Below the pieces are notes generated by a model that saw only the letters and a list, made by a program, of their open reading frames with translations, did not search any database and had not been told where the DNA came from. Source: an uncultured Clostridia bacterium (GTDB lineage Bacteria > Bacillota > Clostridia > UMGS1810). Taken from it: a stretch of DNA of 64,000 nt. The translations under genes and the position numbers were made by a program. Below, one piece after another: positions 25,747-34,333 of this stretch (positions within the stretch are counted from its first letter, which is position 1; every line of letters begins with the position of its first letter). The stretch is taken from the NCBI GenBank assembly GCA_934454585.1, contig CAKSFP010000011.1, forward strand, positions 1-64,000. Reading direction: 5' to 3'.

Positions 25747-27621
25747 CTATCTCATCTGTTTCAGCCTTATCAGCAGCACATTGACATCTGCCGGCGACAC
25801 GCCGGATATCCTTGATGCCTGACCTATCGACCGCGGACGAATTTGGTTCAGCTTTTGCTTTGCCTCAAGCCTAAGACCCACTATGGAATCATAATCGATA
25901 TCCTCGGGAATCAGCTTCGACTCCAGCTTGCGGAATTTCTCCACCTGTTCAATCTGCTTGCGGATGTATCCATCATATTTTATGCGCACATTAACCTCGC
26001 GCGCCACATACTTGTCAAGCGGCGGTCTGTCGTCATCTATCTCGGAGAGCATCTCATAGTTAAGCTCCGGGCGGCGCACCAGTTCGCCGAGCTTTATGCC
26101 TGATTTAAGCGGTGTGCTGCCGTGAGTTTCAAGAAAATTCTGCACCTTTTCGCCCGTGCCGATGTTCTTTGTCTCCACTCGCCGCGTCTCGCGCTCTATG
26201 GCGTCTTTTTTGTCAAGAAATTTTTGATATCTCCCGTCCGATATCAATCCTATGTCGTGTCCCTTGGGCGTGAGTCGCAAGTCCGCATTGTCCTGGCGCA
26301 GCAACAGCCTGTATTCGCTGCGCGATGTCATCATGCGATACGGTTCCTCGGTGCCCTTGACCGTGAGGTCGTCTATCAGTGTGCCGATGTACGATTCGCT
26401 GCGGTCGAGCACGAACGGCTCTCTGCCGAGAATTTTGAGTGCGGCATTTATGCCGGCTATCAGCCCCTGCGCCGCCGCCTCCTCATATCCCGAGCTGCCG
26501 TTAAACTGTCCCGCTCCGTAGAGTCCGCCGTAATCTTTGAATTCGAGCGTCGCGCCGAGCATAGTTGCGTCACAGCAATCATATTCTATGGCATACGCCG
26601 TGCGCATCATGACAGCGTGCTCCAGTCCCGCCACCGAGTGAAGCATATCTATCTGCACATCTTCGGGCATGCTGGTGGAAAATCCCTGGATGTACATTTC
26701 TTCCGTGTCAAGCCCCATCGGCTCTATAAAAAGCTGGTGGCGGGGCTTGTCCGCAAACCGCATTATCTTTGTCTCTATCGACGGGCAATATCTCGGTCCG
26801 ATTCCCTCTATTATGCCCGAATATATGGGCGAGCGGTCGAGATTATCCATGATTATTCTGTGTGTGTTTTCATTGGTATATGTAAGGTGGCACACCACCT
26901 TATTTTCTCCAATGTGCTCCGTCTCAAACGAAAACGGCGTTATGTCGTCGTCTCCCGGTTGCTCCTGCATTTTGGAGAAATCTATGCTGCGCCTGTTGAC
27001 ACGCGCCGGGGTGCCCGTCTTAAACCGCATAAGCGGTATTCCTGCTTTCTTCAGACAATCGGAAAGCGCATTTGACGGAAAAATGCCGTCCGGTCCGCTG
27101 TCGTAGCAATTATCACCGACTATCACCTTGCCTTTGAGGAAAGTGCCCGTCGCCACGATAGCTGCCTTGACGGAATACCTCGCGCCCAGGTGAGTCAGCA
27201 CCGATGCAACGCAGTTGTTCCCGTCAAATCCTATTTCGACAATCTCTGCCTGTTTTACATCAAGATTTTCCTGCAGTTCAAGGGTGTGTTTCATCTCCTG
27301 CTGATACTTCTTTCTGTCCGACTGCACACGCAGGGAATAAACGGCCGGACCTTTGCTCAAGTTGAGAATCCTCGACTGGATAAATGTCTTGTCGGCGTTT
27401 TTGCCCATTTCACCGCCGAGTGCGTCTATCTCCCGCACAAGGTGACCTTTCGCCGTGCCGCCTATGCATGGATTGCAAAACATATTCGCTATGGAATCAA
27501 GGTTTATCGCAAACATAACCGTAGGCACACCAAGCCTTGCACAGGCAAGCGCCGCCTCACACCCGGCATGACCGCCGCCGATTACGGCAACGGCATATTC
27601 GCCTCCGAAATATTCTTTCAT
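25747..27621 (-). CDS. mnmG: tRNA uridine-5-carboxymethylaminomethyl(34) synthesis enzyme MnmG
   Basis: 624 residues from the ATG 8 nt after AGGAG; an in-frame GTG three codons earlier overlaps the ribosome site and is rejected. The FAD-binding motif VIGGGHAGCEAALACARLG is near residues 13-31, and GTAKGHLVREIDALGG and the later DDLTVKGTEEPYRMMTSRSE are MnmG signatures. The C-terminal helical domain (SRISGVSPADVNVLLI) binds MnmE. With MnmE it builds the cmnm5 group on wobble U34. The gene follows mnmE by 11 bp. Confidence 0.97.
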   Translation of the reverse strand: MKEYFGGEYAVAVIGGGHAGCEAALACARLGVPTVMFAINLDSIANMFCNPCIGGTAKGHLVREIDALGGEMGKNADKTFIQSRILNLSKGPAVYSLRVQSDRKKYQQEMKHTLELQENLDVKQAEIVEIGFDGNNCVASVLTHLGARYSVKAAIVATGTFLKGKVIVGDNCYDSGPDGIFPSNALSDCLKKAGIPLMRFKTGTPARVNRRSIDFSKMQEQPGDDDITPFSFETEHIGENKVVCHLTYTNENTHRIIMDNLDRSPIYSGIIEGIGPRYCPSIETKIMRFADKPRHQLFIEPMGLDTEEMYIQGFSTSMPEDVQIDMLHSVAGLEHAVMMRTAYAIEYDCCDATMLGATLEFKDYGGLYGAGQFNGSSGYEEAAAQGLIAGINAALKILGREPFVLDRSESYIGTLIDDLTVKGTEEPYRMMTSRSEYRLLLRQDNADLRLTPKGHDIGLISDGRYQKFLDKKDAIERETRRVETKNIGTGEKVQNFLETHGSTPLKSGIKLGELVRRPELNYEMLSEIDDDRPPLDKYVAREVNVRIKYDGYIRKQIEQVEKFRKLESKLIPEDIDYDSIVGLRLEAKQKLNQIRPRSIGQASRISGVSPADVNVLLIRLKQMR

Positions 27622-27632
27622 ACGAATCACTC

Positions 27633-29000
27633 CTATTTTCCCAAACAGAAATTATGAAAAATTCTGTCAACAACTTCCTCTCCCACCGTCTGTCCGACTA
27701 TCTCGCCGAGCGACGATATCGCCGACTGGATATCCACGGAAATCATGTCCTGCGGAATGCCGGAGCGCATCGCTCCTATGGCAGACGAGAGAAATTTTTC
27801 CGCACGCATAAGCGCGTCTTTGTGTCGGATGTTTGTCACCACTCCGCCGTCGCCGTTTGAAATTTTGCCTATGTCAAACATAGTCTCCACGGTCTTTGTC
27901 AATTCGTCCACACCCTTTTTCGCATGGACAGAGAACATTATTACTTTTTCAAAATTATCGCCCAGTTCCGACGGCTTAAAAGCGCATCCGTCCTCAGTCT
28001 TATTAATCAATGCGACGGCACGCTTGCCGCCGATTGCCGATATTATGGCACGGTCGTCATCGTCGAGCGGTGACTTGCCGTCTGCCACAAAGAGCACCAA
28101 CTGAGAATCGTTAATATATTTTTTTGATTTGCCAACCCCGATGTTCTCTATCACATCGTCTGTGTCATGTATTCCGGCGGTGTCCGCAAGGCGCAAAGAC
28201 ACATTGCCCAGATTTACGCTCTCCTCTATGGCATCGCGTGTTGTGCCCGCAATGTCTGTGACGATTGCGCGCTCGTGCCCTGCAAGAAGGTTAAGCAAGC
28301 TCGATTTTCCTACATTCGGCTTTCCGACAATAGCCGTTGCAACACCGCCTTTTATTATCGCCCCGCTGTCGGCGGTTGAGAGCAGTTTGCGCACGCTGTC
28401 AAGCGCATCGGCAAGAGCCGAATCAAATTCATCCTCACTTAGCGGCTCAAGATCCTCATCGGGGTAATCTATGAGCACCTGGATATGTGCAAGCAGCGAG
28501 AGCAGTTTTTCGCGGATATTGTTTATCTCATGCGAGAGTGCGCCGCCGAGTTGATTGACCGCGACGGTGTGTGACAGAGTGGATGTAGAATTGATTATAT
28601 CTATGACCGATTCCGCCTGGGCAAGGTCTATTCTGCCGTTCATGAACGCTCTTTTTGTAAATTCGCCCGGCGCTGCCGGCTGTGCCCCTGCAGCAACGGC
28701 AGAGCAGAGAATCTCGCGCGTGCTTATCATTCCGCCATGACAGTTAATCTCGGCGACATCCTCGCCGGTATAGCTATGGGGCGAACGGAACACCGTGACA
28801 AGCACTTCATCCGCAACAGCGCCGTCCGCAGTCAGTGCGTGACCGTATGTTACAGTGTTTGCCCCGGCGTCACAAAGGCGTTTGCCGCACGGATTGCGAA
28901 AGATTTTGTCGGCAATCGTTATTGCCTCGTCTCCGCTTATTCTTATTATGGATATGCCTCCCTCGCCCGGCGGCGTGGATACGGCAGCTATTGTTGACAT
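27633..29000 (-). CDS. mnmE: tRNA modification GTPase MnmE
   Basis: 455 residues from the ATG after GGTGGTG; a longer frame by five codons has no ribosome site. The N-terminal folate-binding domain starts STIAAVSTPPGEGGISIIR. The inserted GTPase domain shows GKPNVGKSSLLN, DIAGTTRD and the G3 motif DTAG. The protein ends FCLGK, preserving the C-terminal CxGK motif. It works with MnmG on tRNA U34. A repeat-rich gap of about 500 bp separates it from jag upstream. Confidence 0.97.
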   Translation of the reverse strand: MSTIAAVSTPPGEGGISIIRISGDEAITIADKIFRNPCGKRLCDAGANTVTYGHALTADGAVADEVLVTVFRSPHSYTGEDVAEINCHGGMISTREILCSAVAAGAQPAAPGEFTKRAFMNGRIDLAQAESVIDIINSTSTLSHTVAVNQLGGALSHEINNIREKLLSLLAHIQVLIDYPDEDLEPLSEDEFDSALADALDSVRKLLSTADSGAIIKGGVATAIVGKPNVGKSSLLNLLAGHERAIVTDIAGTTRDAIEESVNLGNVSLRLADTAGIHDTDDVIENIGVGKSKKYINDSQLVLFVADGKSPLDDDDRAIISAIGGKRAVALINKTEDGCAFKPSELGDNFEKVIMFSVHAKKGVDELTKTVETMFDIGKISNGDGGVVTNIRHKDALMRAEKFLSSAIGAMRSGIPQDMISVDIQSAISSLGEIVGQTVGEEVVDRIFHNFCLGK

Positions 29001-29117
29001 GAGATTCACCACCAAAGTTAATTATGTAAATCATTTTTTATAGTTTGTGCCCCGAGCCGTCGCACAATCTTTGCGAAACGACATCCTCTAAAATTATTTT
29101 TACTTAAAAATAATAAA

Positions 29118-29220
29118 ATAATTTTTCTTGCGGAACGACACACTGGTCGTTCCCTACGGATAAGTGTTAATTTGTACGAAGATTTAATTTGCTCGGGTCG
29201 ATGTGGGCATCGACCCCTAC
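29118..29220. repeat. Two small palindromes upstream of mnmE
   Basis: GGAACGAC...GTCGTTCC (about 29133-29155) and GGTCGATG-TGGG-CATCGACC (about 29196-29215) are perfect 8-bp hairpins followed by CCCTAC. They resemble the small dispersed palindromes at 2686 and 29458. Together with R4 they occupy most of the 29001-29496 gap. Confidence 0.5.
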
Positions 29221-29243
29221 CGCTCAAGCAAAAATTTACGCAA

Positions 29244-29438
29244 GGCGAGGGGGTGTATATTTTATTTCAAACCCAATAGCAGCTATGCGGCGAAAATCCA
29301 CCGTCAAAGGCTGTGTATGTGTTTTTTTATTCTCAGGCGGCGAGTTCAGCGCTACTGCACTGCTGTCCGAGGAGCCAAGAATAAAAAATACATACACAGA
29401 CAGCGCAAAACTCTATGCGCGTGTTTTCCACCGAGCCG
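29244..29438. repeat. Inverted-end intergenic element, copy R4
   Basis: Left end GGCGAGGGGGTGTATATTTT; the right end is shortened to CCACCGAGCCG. The centre, with GCGAGTTCAGCGCTACTGCA and GCTGTCCGAGG flanked by inverted TGTATGTGTTTTTTTATTCT / AGAATAAAAAATACATACA arms, matches R2 in reverse orientation. Confidence 0.75.
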
Positions 29439-29457
29439 TCTCCGATATTACTTAAAA

Positions 29458-29480
29458 TAGGGGCGGACAAGCCGCCCCTA
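29458..29480 (-). terminator. Hairpin downstream of jag
   Basis: ATAGGGGCGG...CCGCCCCTAT, just after the jag stop codon. It may end the rpmH-jag operon; there is only a short A/T tail. Confidence 0.55.
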
Positions 29481-29496
29481 TCAAAATTTCAAGCTG

Positions 29497-30117
29497 TTAT
29501 TTCTTAAGCGCAATTACAACCTTGCGGTTGACGCCCTGACCGACGCTGTATGTCGTCACATACGGGTCATCCTGAAGTGCGGAATGTATGATTCTGCGTT
29601 CATAGGAATTCATCGGTTCAAGAGTTGTGCTCCTTCTGGTACGGGTAACCTTCTTCGCAAGCTTGTGCGCCAGGCTCTCCAGAGCCGCATTGCGCTTCTC
29701 GCGATAGTTCTCCGCATCAAGCGAAACCTTTTTGAAATCGGAATCGCCGCGATTTACCACAAGGCTTGTCAGATACTGCAGTGCATCGAGAGTCTCACCT
29801 CTCTTGCCTATCACGACGCCCATGTCGGGTCCTGCAAACTCAACTTTGATTGTGTCGTCGTCCGTCTGCACAGCCACATCCACTTCCTCTCCGAGGATGT
29901 CGAAAATGCCGTTCAAAAAATCCTTAGCTCTGCGCTCCGGATTCGGCAAAAGCGTAACCTTTACCACGGCGTCTTTGCTGCCGAGACCGAGAAAGCCCTT
30001 TGAGCCTTCTTCCACAGTTTCTATCTCTACCTCGTCCTCGGTTGCGTTAAGCTCGGCAAGAGCGGCTGCAATTGCCTCCTCCTTAGTCTTGGCGGTTTTT
30101 TCTGTTGTCTGCATCAT
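29497..30117 (-). CDS. jag: Jag/KhpB-type RNA-binding protein (Jag_N, KH, R3H)
   Basis: 206 residues. The Jag N-terminal domain is at about 10-55 (EGSKGFLGLGSKDAVVKV). The KH domain carries the GxxG loop in VVIGKRGETLDALQYL near 105-120. The C-terminal R3H domain has RRSTTLEPMNSYERRIIH. It is an RNA-binding protein that in other Firmicutes partners with KhpA and affects cell elongation and division. The start codon (two ATGs in a row) follows AAAGGAGC and comes just after the yidC stop. Confidence 0.93.
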   Translation of the reverse strand: MMQTTEKTAKTKEEAIAAALAELNATEDEVEIETVEEGSKGFLGLGSKDAVVKVTLLPNPERRAKDFLNGIFDILGEEVDVAVQTDDDTIKVEFAGPDMGVVIGKRGETLDALQYLTSLVVNRGDSDFKKVSLDAENYREKRNAALESLAHKLAKKVTRTRRSTTLEPMNSYERRIIHSALQDDPYVTTYSVGQGVNRKVVIALKK

Positions 30118-30120
30118 AAA

Positions 30121-31098
30121 TCAGCTCCTTTTCTTTCTCTTTTTGTTATATCTGGCGTCTTTTGCCGCCTGTTTCTCGGCAAGAATTTTGTCCTGACCTG
30201 CAATCTCACTCTCAAGCTTGTTTTTGTAGTAACCGTTAAGCAGTATTGTCTGCAAAAGTGATATCACATTCGATACAATCCAGTATACACCCAGTGCCGC
30301 AGGAAGTGTAAATGTTATCCACAGCGTCATGAGCGGCATCATGTATGTCATGGACTTCGTCATGCTCTCGGCAGAGTTTGACGAAGTCTTGCTTGTCTTT
30401 TGGTCGGGAGAGAGCACCCGCTCTTTCTTAACCTCGCCGTTTGCATCTTTTTCTTTGTCTTTCTTCTTGTCGCCGCCGTTCATCATGGTGGTTATCTTGC
30501 TGGAGAAGTATGTCGTAACGGTAGCGACAATCGGGATGAGCCACAGCACGGAAATTTTTGATATGCTCGGTGATGCCGAGATGTCCATACCAAGGAAATT
30601 GAAATTGATAAGGTCAAAGGCCTTTGCAAGCACAATCTGCGCCTGGTTTGCGGCTCTGCCGGTAATCTCTCCGAATTTCTCCACCAGCGATGCATCCGCA
30701 AGGTAACGGTTTGTAAGCTCGGTCACCTTGTCGGCATCGAAGTGAAGCATATATGTGAGCGGACTGTAGATAACTCTGTAAAGTCCAAAAAGTATAGGCA
30801 GCTGAATAAGCAGCGGCAAGCATCCTCCGGCAGGGTTTGCGCCGTACTCCTTGTAGAGTTTCATGGTCTCCTCACTCAGCTTTTGCTGATCGTTTGCATA
30901 CTTTTTCTGCAGTTCGGCAACTTTGGGCTGAATCTGCTGCATCTTTGTTGCGGATTTTTGCTGTTTGAGTCCGAGCGGCAAGAGTATCAGCTTGATAAAC
31001 AGCGTAAACACTATGAGTGACCAGCCGTAGTTGCCCACAAACTGATATATGAAATCAAGCACATATCCGAGCGGAATCGTGATAATTGTCTTAAACAA
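30121..31098 (-). CDS. yidC: Membrane protein insertase YidC
   Basis: 325 residues with about five membrane helices. The short first segment (residues 1-30) is followed by GWSLIVFTLFIKLILLPLGLKQQKS, the helix carrying the hydrophilic-groove Lys/Arg region, and by GGCLPLLIQLPILFGLYRVI near 105. The C-terminus is very basic (KKRKKRS), as usual for YidC variants without a large periplasmic domain. It inserts membrane proteins with or without SecYEG. A Lys/Asp/Glu-rich cytoplasmic insertion lies near 215-240. Confidence 0.95.
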   Translation of the reverse strand: MFKTIITIPLGYVLDFIYQFVGNYGWSLIVFTLFIKLILLPLGLKQQKSATKMQQIQPKVAELQKKYANDQQKLSEETMKLYKEYGANPAGGCLPLLIQLPILFGLYRVIYSPLTYMLHFDADKVTELTNRYLADASLVEKFGEITGRAANQAQIVLAKAFDLINFNFLGMDISASPSISKISVLWLIPIVATVTTYFSSKITTMMNGGDKKKDKEKDANGEVKKERVLSPDQKTSKTSSNSAESMTKSMTYMMPLMTLWITFTLPAALGVYWIVSNVISLLQTILLNGYYKNKLESEIAGQDKILAEKQAAKDARYNKKRKKRS

Positions 31099-31110
31099 AT
31101 CTTCTACCTC

Positions 31111-31320
31111 CTATTTGAGCGGGTCATAACCGCCCGAATTGAACGGATGACACTTCATAAGCCGCTTTGCTGCAAGCAAACCGCCCTTTGCTGCACCGTA
31201 TTTGGTGACCGCCTGCAGAGCGTACTCCGAGCAAGTCGGATAAAACCGGCAGCAGGGTTTCTTGCACGGCGAAACATATTTTTTGTATAATTTTATCAAT
31301 GCCGTAAGCAGAGTTTTCAT
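31111..31320 (-). CDS. yidD: Membrane protein insertion efficiency factor YidD
   Basis: 69 residues. The family core KYVSPCKKPCCRFYPTCSEYA is spread over residues 11-31, and LMKCHPFNSGGYDPLK ends the protein. The ATG overlaps the rnpA stop codon (ATGA); a longer upstream frame is out-of-frame rnpA. It assists YidC. Confidence 0.95.
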   Translation of the reverse strand: MKTLLTALIKLYKKYVSPCKKPCCRFYPTCSEYALQAVTKYGAAKGGLLAAKRLMKCHPFNSGGYDPLK

Positions 31321-31640
31321 ATTAAATTCAACTTCCCGAGACAATATTTCAAGGACTTGTCCACATCTTCAAGAGTTGCCCCCTTGACACGAGATCGCAC
31401 CACAACGATTACATTGTAGCCCGGCTGCACAAGAGGAAGGTATTTTTGCCATGCGGCGCGCACCAAGCGTTTTGCTCTGTTGCGGTCGACCGCACGATTA
31501 AACGACGACACCGTGATGCCTATGCGGCTCACAGGAAGGCGGCTCTTTGCGCAGTGCACCACCAAATGTGACGAAACTGCCTTTTTGCCGCGCTTGTAGG
31601 CATATCTGAATTCGCGGTTTTCTTTAACAGTGTTTTTCAT
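31317..31640 (-). CDS. rnpA: Ribonuclease P protein component
   Basis: 107 residues from the ATG behind GGAGGG; a 25-residue upstream extension overlaps the leader and is rejected. The RNR motif lies in FNRAVDRNRAKRLVRAAW near 50-67. It binds RNase P RNA for tRNA 5' maturation. It is coupled to yidD. Confidence 0.96.
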   Translation of the reverse strand: MKNTVKENREFRYAYKRGKKAVSSHLVVHCAKSRLPVSRIGITVSSFNRAVDRNRAKRLVRAAWQKYLPLVQPGYNVIVVVRSRVKGATLEDVDKSLKYCLGKLNLI

Positions 31641-31794
31641 AATAAAAAATCCCTCCGCAAAAACTGTTTGCCCAATCCATGCCCACCATGCCGCATATTT
31701 AGAAAAAGACCACAAACGAGTGTGGTCTTGAGATTCCGGACAACCGGTGACTCAAGCCTCCGCGGGCATGAGTCTCAATTGACCTAAAGCTGAC

Positions 31795-31929
31795 TTACGC
31801 GGACAAAACTTTTCTGCCCTTTAATCTTCTGCGAGCAAGCACCTTTCTGCCGTTAGCATCGCTCATTCTCTTTCTGAAACCGTGAACCTTGCTCCTGTGT
31901 CTTACATTCGGCTGATATGTTCTTTTCAT
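31795..31929 (-). CDS. rpmH: 50S ribosomal protein L34
   Basis: 44 residues, the standard length: MKRTYQPNVRHRSKVHGFRK and so on to the basic C-terminus. A strong AAGGAGGTG site precedes the ATG. In most Firmicutes rpmH lies next to dnaA; here the next gene upstream is an LtaS-like sulfatase on the same strand. Confidence 0.98.
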   Translation of the reverse strand: MKRTYQPNVRHRSKVHGFRKRMSDANGRKVLARRRLKGRKVLSA

Positions 31930-32057
31930 CACTAACACCTCCTTGAAAAAGCAGCACCGTATAGATAAATCGGTGGACGCCCCTCGGGGACAACCGCTCC
32001 GTAATTCGTATTTTGTCACACGACGAATATATTCTTATCGCCTAAAAACCATGATAT

Positions 32058-32086
32058 ATTATATATCGAATCGGTCATTTTGTCAA
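32058..32086 (-). promoter_or_regulatory. Consensus promoter of the rpmH-rnpA-yidD-yidC-jag operon
   Basis: Minus strand: perfect TTGACA (32081-32086), 17-bp spacer and perfect TATAAT (32058-32063), leaving a leader of about 120 nt before rpmH. No TTATCCACA-type DnaA boxes are seen in 31930-32166. Confidence 0.88.
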
Positions 32087-32166
32087 TACCCTATAATTAT
32101 AACCGTTCAAGAAATAAAAATCAAGCTTTTTTTGTCTTTTTCGGCTATTTTGTTCATTATGACATA

Positions 32167-34014
32167 TTATTTTTTTATTTTTGTATGCTTACGCAGATAC
32201 TGTGCGGCAAGAAAATCGTCGCGCAGCGTCTTTGATTCGCCGCGTATGTTTGCTTTCAGTTCGCCGTCCTCGCGGCATATTCCTATGTTTGTCACGATGT
32301 CGAGCTTCTCCTCAAGCTCGTTTGACAGTTTCATGAATCCGCTGCCCTCCCATCCGGCAACATCAAACACCTTGTTCATGAGGTACATCATGCCAAAGTC
32401 GCCGCCGTCGCCGCTCACATCGCCGACAATCTTTCGTGCGGCAGAGTTTGCAAAGATTATATACGGAACTTCAAAATAATTGTACAATCCATCGTCGGTA
32501 TCAAAATCAAGATTTATGCCATACTCGGCATACACCGAGCCATCATTGCCCAGCCATGGATTGTGGTCGCCGAAGGCGACAAGCAATATTGGTTCTTCCC
32601 TCTTGTCTATACGGTCGGCAAGCTTTTCAAGCTCATCCGAGGTATCCTTTATGCCTGCAAGATAGTTGTTGATTATGTTGTATGCCTCAAGCGACGCATC
32701 GCCGCGGCGCACATATTCTCCGCCCTCGAGCCAGCCGGGATTGTATGGACCATGGTTTTGATACGACACAAAAAATCCGAAATACGGCTTTCCGCTCTTT
32801 AGATTTGCCTCATAAAGGTTCATTATGTCATCGAAAAAATACCTGTCCTCAAGTATCTTGTCTCCGGCATGACCGCTGCGATCCTCGGTGGCTTCGAATA
32901 TGCTGCCGTATCTGTCCTCAAAGAAATAGTAATTGTCAAATCCAATGTTTCGGTTGAACACATCACGGGTGTAGAACCACCTGTTTCCCGGGTGTGCCCC
33001 CTCAACGGTGTAACCCTGATTCTTGAAATATCTCACATGGGTATCCGTCGGTGCGCGGTATTCAAAAGGCTTTGAATATCCCGTAAGGAACGCCCTCTCC
33101 GTGTTCACCGTTCCGCCGCCGAATGTCGACACAAAAATATTGCCGAAAACCGAGCGCTTTTTCAGCCGCTTGTATGCCGCATAGGGATTTGAGCGAAATT
33201 TGAGCGAATCGAACTTGGAAAAATCGTTGAACGACTCAAGCATTATGGATATCACATTAAACTTTCTATCATCGGAGATATTGCTGTCGGAAAATTTTTC
33301 AAGCGCCGCAGTCGCCCTGTCCTTGGAATAACACTCGGGCGGACTGTCGAACACATCACCGAAACTATGGATAAACGAATAGACAAATCCCCGCTCGGCA
33401 AAGGCATCCGCCGTGTTTATGCTGTCGAGAAACTCCCCGGTGACCGCCGAAGTGTCCGTCCGCTCATATATACCATCGTCCAGATAAACCACCCTGACGC
33501 TGAGCACAAGAACAAAGACAAAACCGAGAGCACAGAAAAAATTGATATTATATTTTTTTGAACGCCATTCAAAGAGAAAAGACGCCGCCGTGCCGACTGC
33601 AACGAGCGCAAAAGAGAGCCAAAAGCACAAGTCGGGCACAAGCTTGTATCTGCCGGTCATGTTGAATGCCTCATTGACAAAGGCCATGTCTGCAGCCATG
33701 AAAGGCTCACTGCGAAACAACATTTTGAAATAATTTATCCACGACGCCGAAAATACAACAAATGATGAAAACAGGGTTGCCGTCCACACACGGTTTGTAA
33801 GACAAAAGAAAAAAGCCGCAGCAAGCAACACCGGCACGAAATTAAGTGCAATTACAGACGGAAACATAAAATAAGATGCAAACACTTTGCCCGTATCGGC
33901 ATGGGAATACGCAGTCAAAAACAGGCTCATCATGGTTACGATGAACGCCCATACGAAAAGCCACACACCTGCGGCAAATGCGGATTTTGTTTTAAGTTGC
34001 CTGTTTACCTTCAT
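32167..34014 (-). CDS. LTA synthase family sulfatase-type membrane enzyme
   Basis: 615 residues from the ATG after AGGTG. Five membrane helices cover about residues 10-200. An extracellular sulfatase-fold domain follows. VISIMLESFNDFSKF carries a metal-binding Glu, FGGGTVNTERAFLTG the catalytic Thr, and LLVAFGDHNPWLG the Asp-His metal pair. This is the layout of LtaS and related phosphoglycerol transferases, which build glycerol-phosphate polymers or decorate polysaccharides from phosphatidylglycerol. The sequence cannot decide between lipoteichoic acid synthesis and another phosphoglycerol transfer. Its place next to rpmH is unusual. Confidence 0.9.
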   Translation of the reverse strand: MKVNRQLKTKSAFAAGVWLFVWAFIVTMMSLFLTAYSHADTGKVFASYFMFPSVIALNFVPVLLAAAFFFCLTNRVWTATLFSSFVVFSASWINYFKMLFRSEPFMAADMAFVNEAFNMTGRYKLVPDLCFWLSFALVAVGTAASFLFEWRSKKYNINFFCALGFVFVLVLSVRVVYLDDGIYERTDTSAVTGEFLDSINTADAFAERGFVYSFIHSFGDVFDSPPECYSKDRATAALEKFSDSNISDDRKFNVISIMLESFNDFSKFDSLKFRSNPYAAYKRLKKRSVFGNIFVSTFGGGTVNTERAFLTGYSKPFEYRAPTDTHVRYFKNQGYTVEGAHPGNRWFYTRDVFNRNIGFDNYYFFEDRYGSIFEATEDRSGHAGDKILEDRYFFDDIMNLYEANLKSGKPYFGFFVSYQNHGPYNPGWLEGGEYVRRGDASLEAYNIINNYLAGIKDTSDELEKLADRIDKREEPILLVAFGDHNPWLGNDGSVYAEYGINLDFDTDDGLYNYFEVPYIIFANSAARKIVGDVSGDGGDFGMMYLMNKVFDVAGWEGSGFMKLSNELEEKLDIVTNIGICREDGELKANIRGESKTLRDDFLAAQYLRKHTKIKK

Positions 34015-34244
34015 TTGGCACCTGCTTTTCTCTTTTGTATCATAAAACCATGCCGTACGGTTTTCGAAATAAATTTGCACGCAGGCAATTTATGTCACTT
34101 TGCTGCAAACCATTCCGTAATATGCCGCTGCAAATGCCTCATCCGTCGTGTTTTTCCCGCCGGCGCAATTGCAAGCTTGAAAGCCTGATTCTGCATGATA
34201 TATCATGATATCACATAAAAAGACATATGTCAAACCGCAGTTGC

Positions 34245-34303
34245 AAAACGCCGCAGCGCAAGTCCAAACATTAGAATAATATTTGGATTTGCGAGCTGCG
34301 GCG
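34245..34303 (-). terminator. Terminator of the PTS-aldolase operon
   Basis: CGCCGCAGC...GCTGCGGCG with inner TCCAAA/TTTGGA pairing forms a long stem, followed on the minus strand by TTTT. It lies about 30 bp after the last aldolase gene. The remainder of the 34015-34333 gap contains only an AT-rich palindrome (ATGATATATCAT) near 34195. Confidence 0.85.
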
Positions 34304-34333
34304 TCTCCGATTTTGTTCCGTTAAGAGAAAAAT

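Noticed and set aside
29001..29496. CRISPR array suggested by several short repeats
   Set aside because: The repeats are unequal palindromes of different sequence, with no regular repeat-spacer spacing and no cas genes.
31930..32166. Replication origin upstream of rpmH
   Set aside because: No DnaA-box cluster and no dnaA gene are visible; the region is explained by a consensus promoter and leader.
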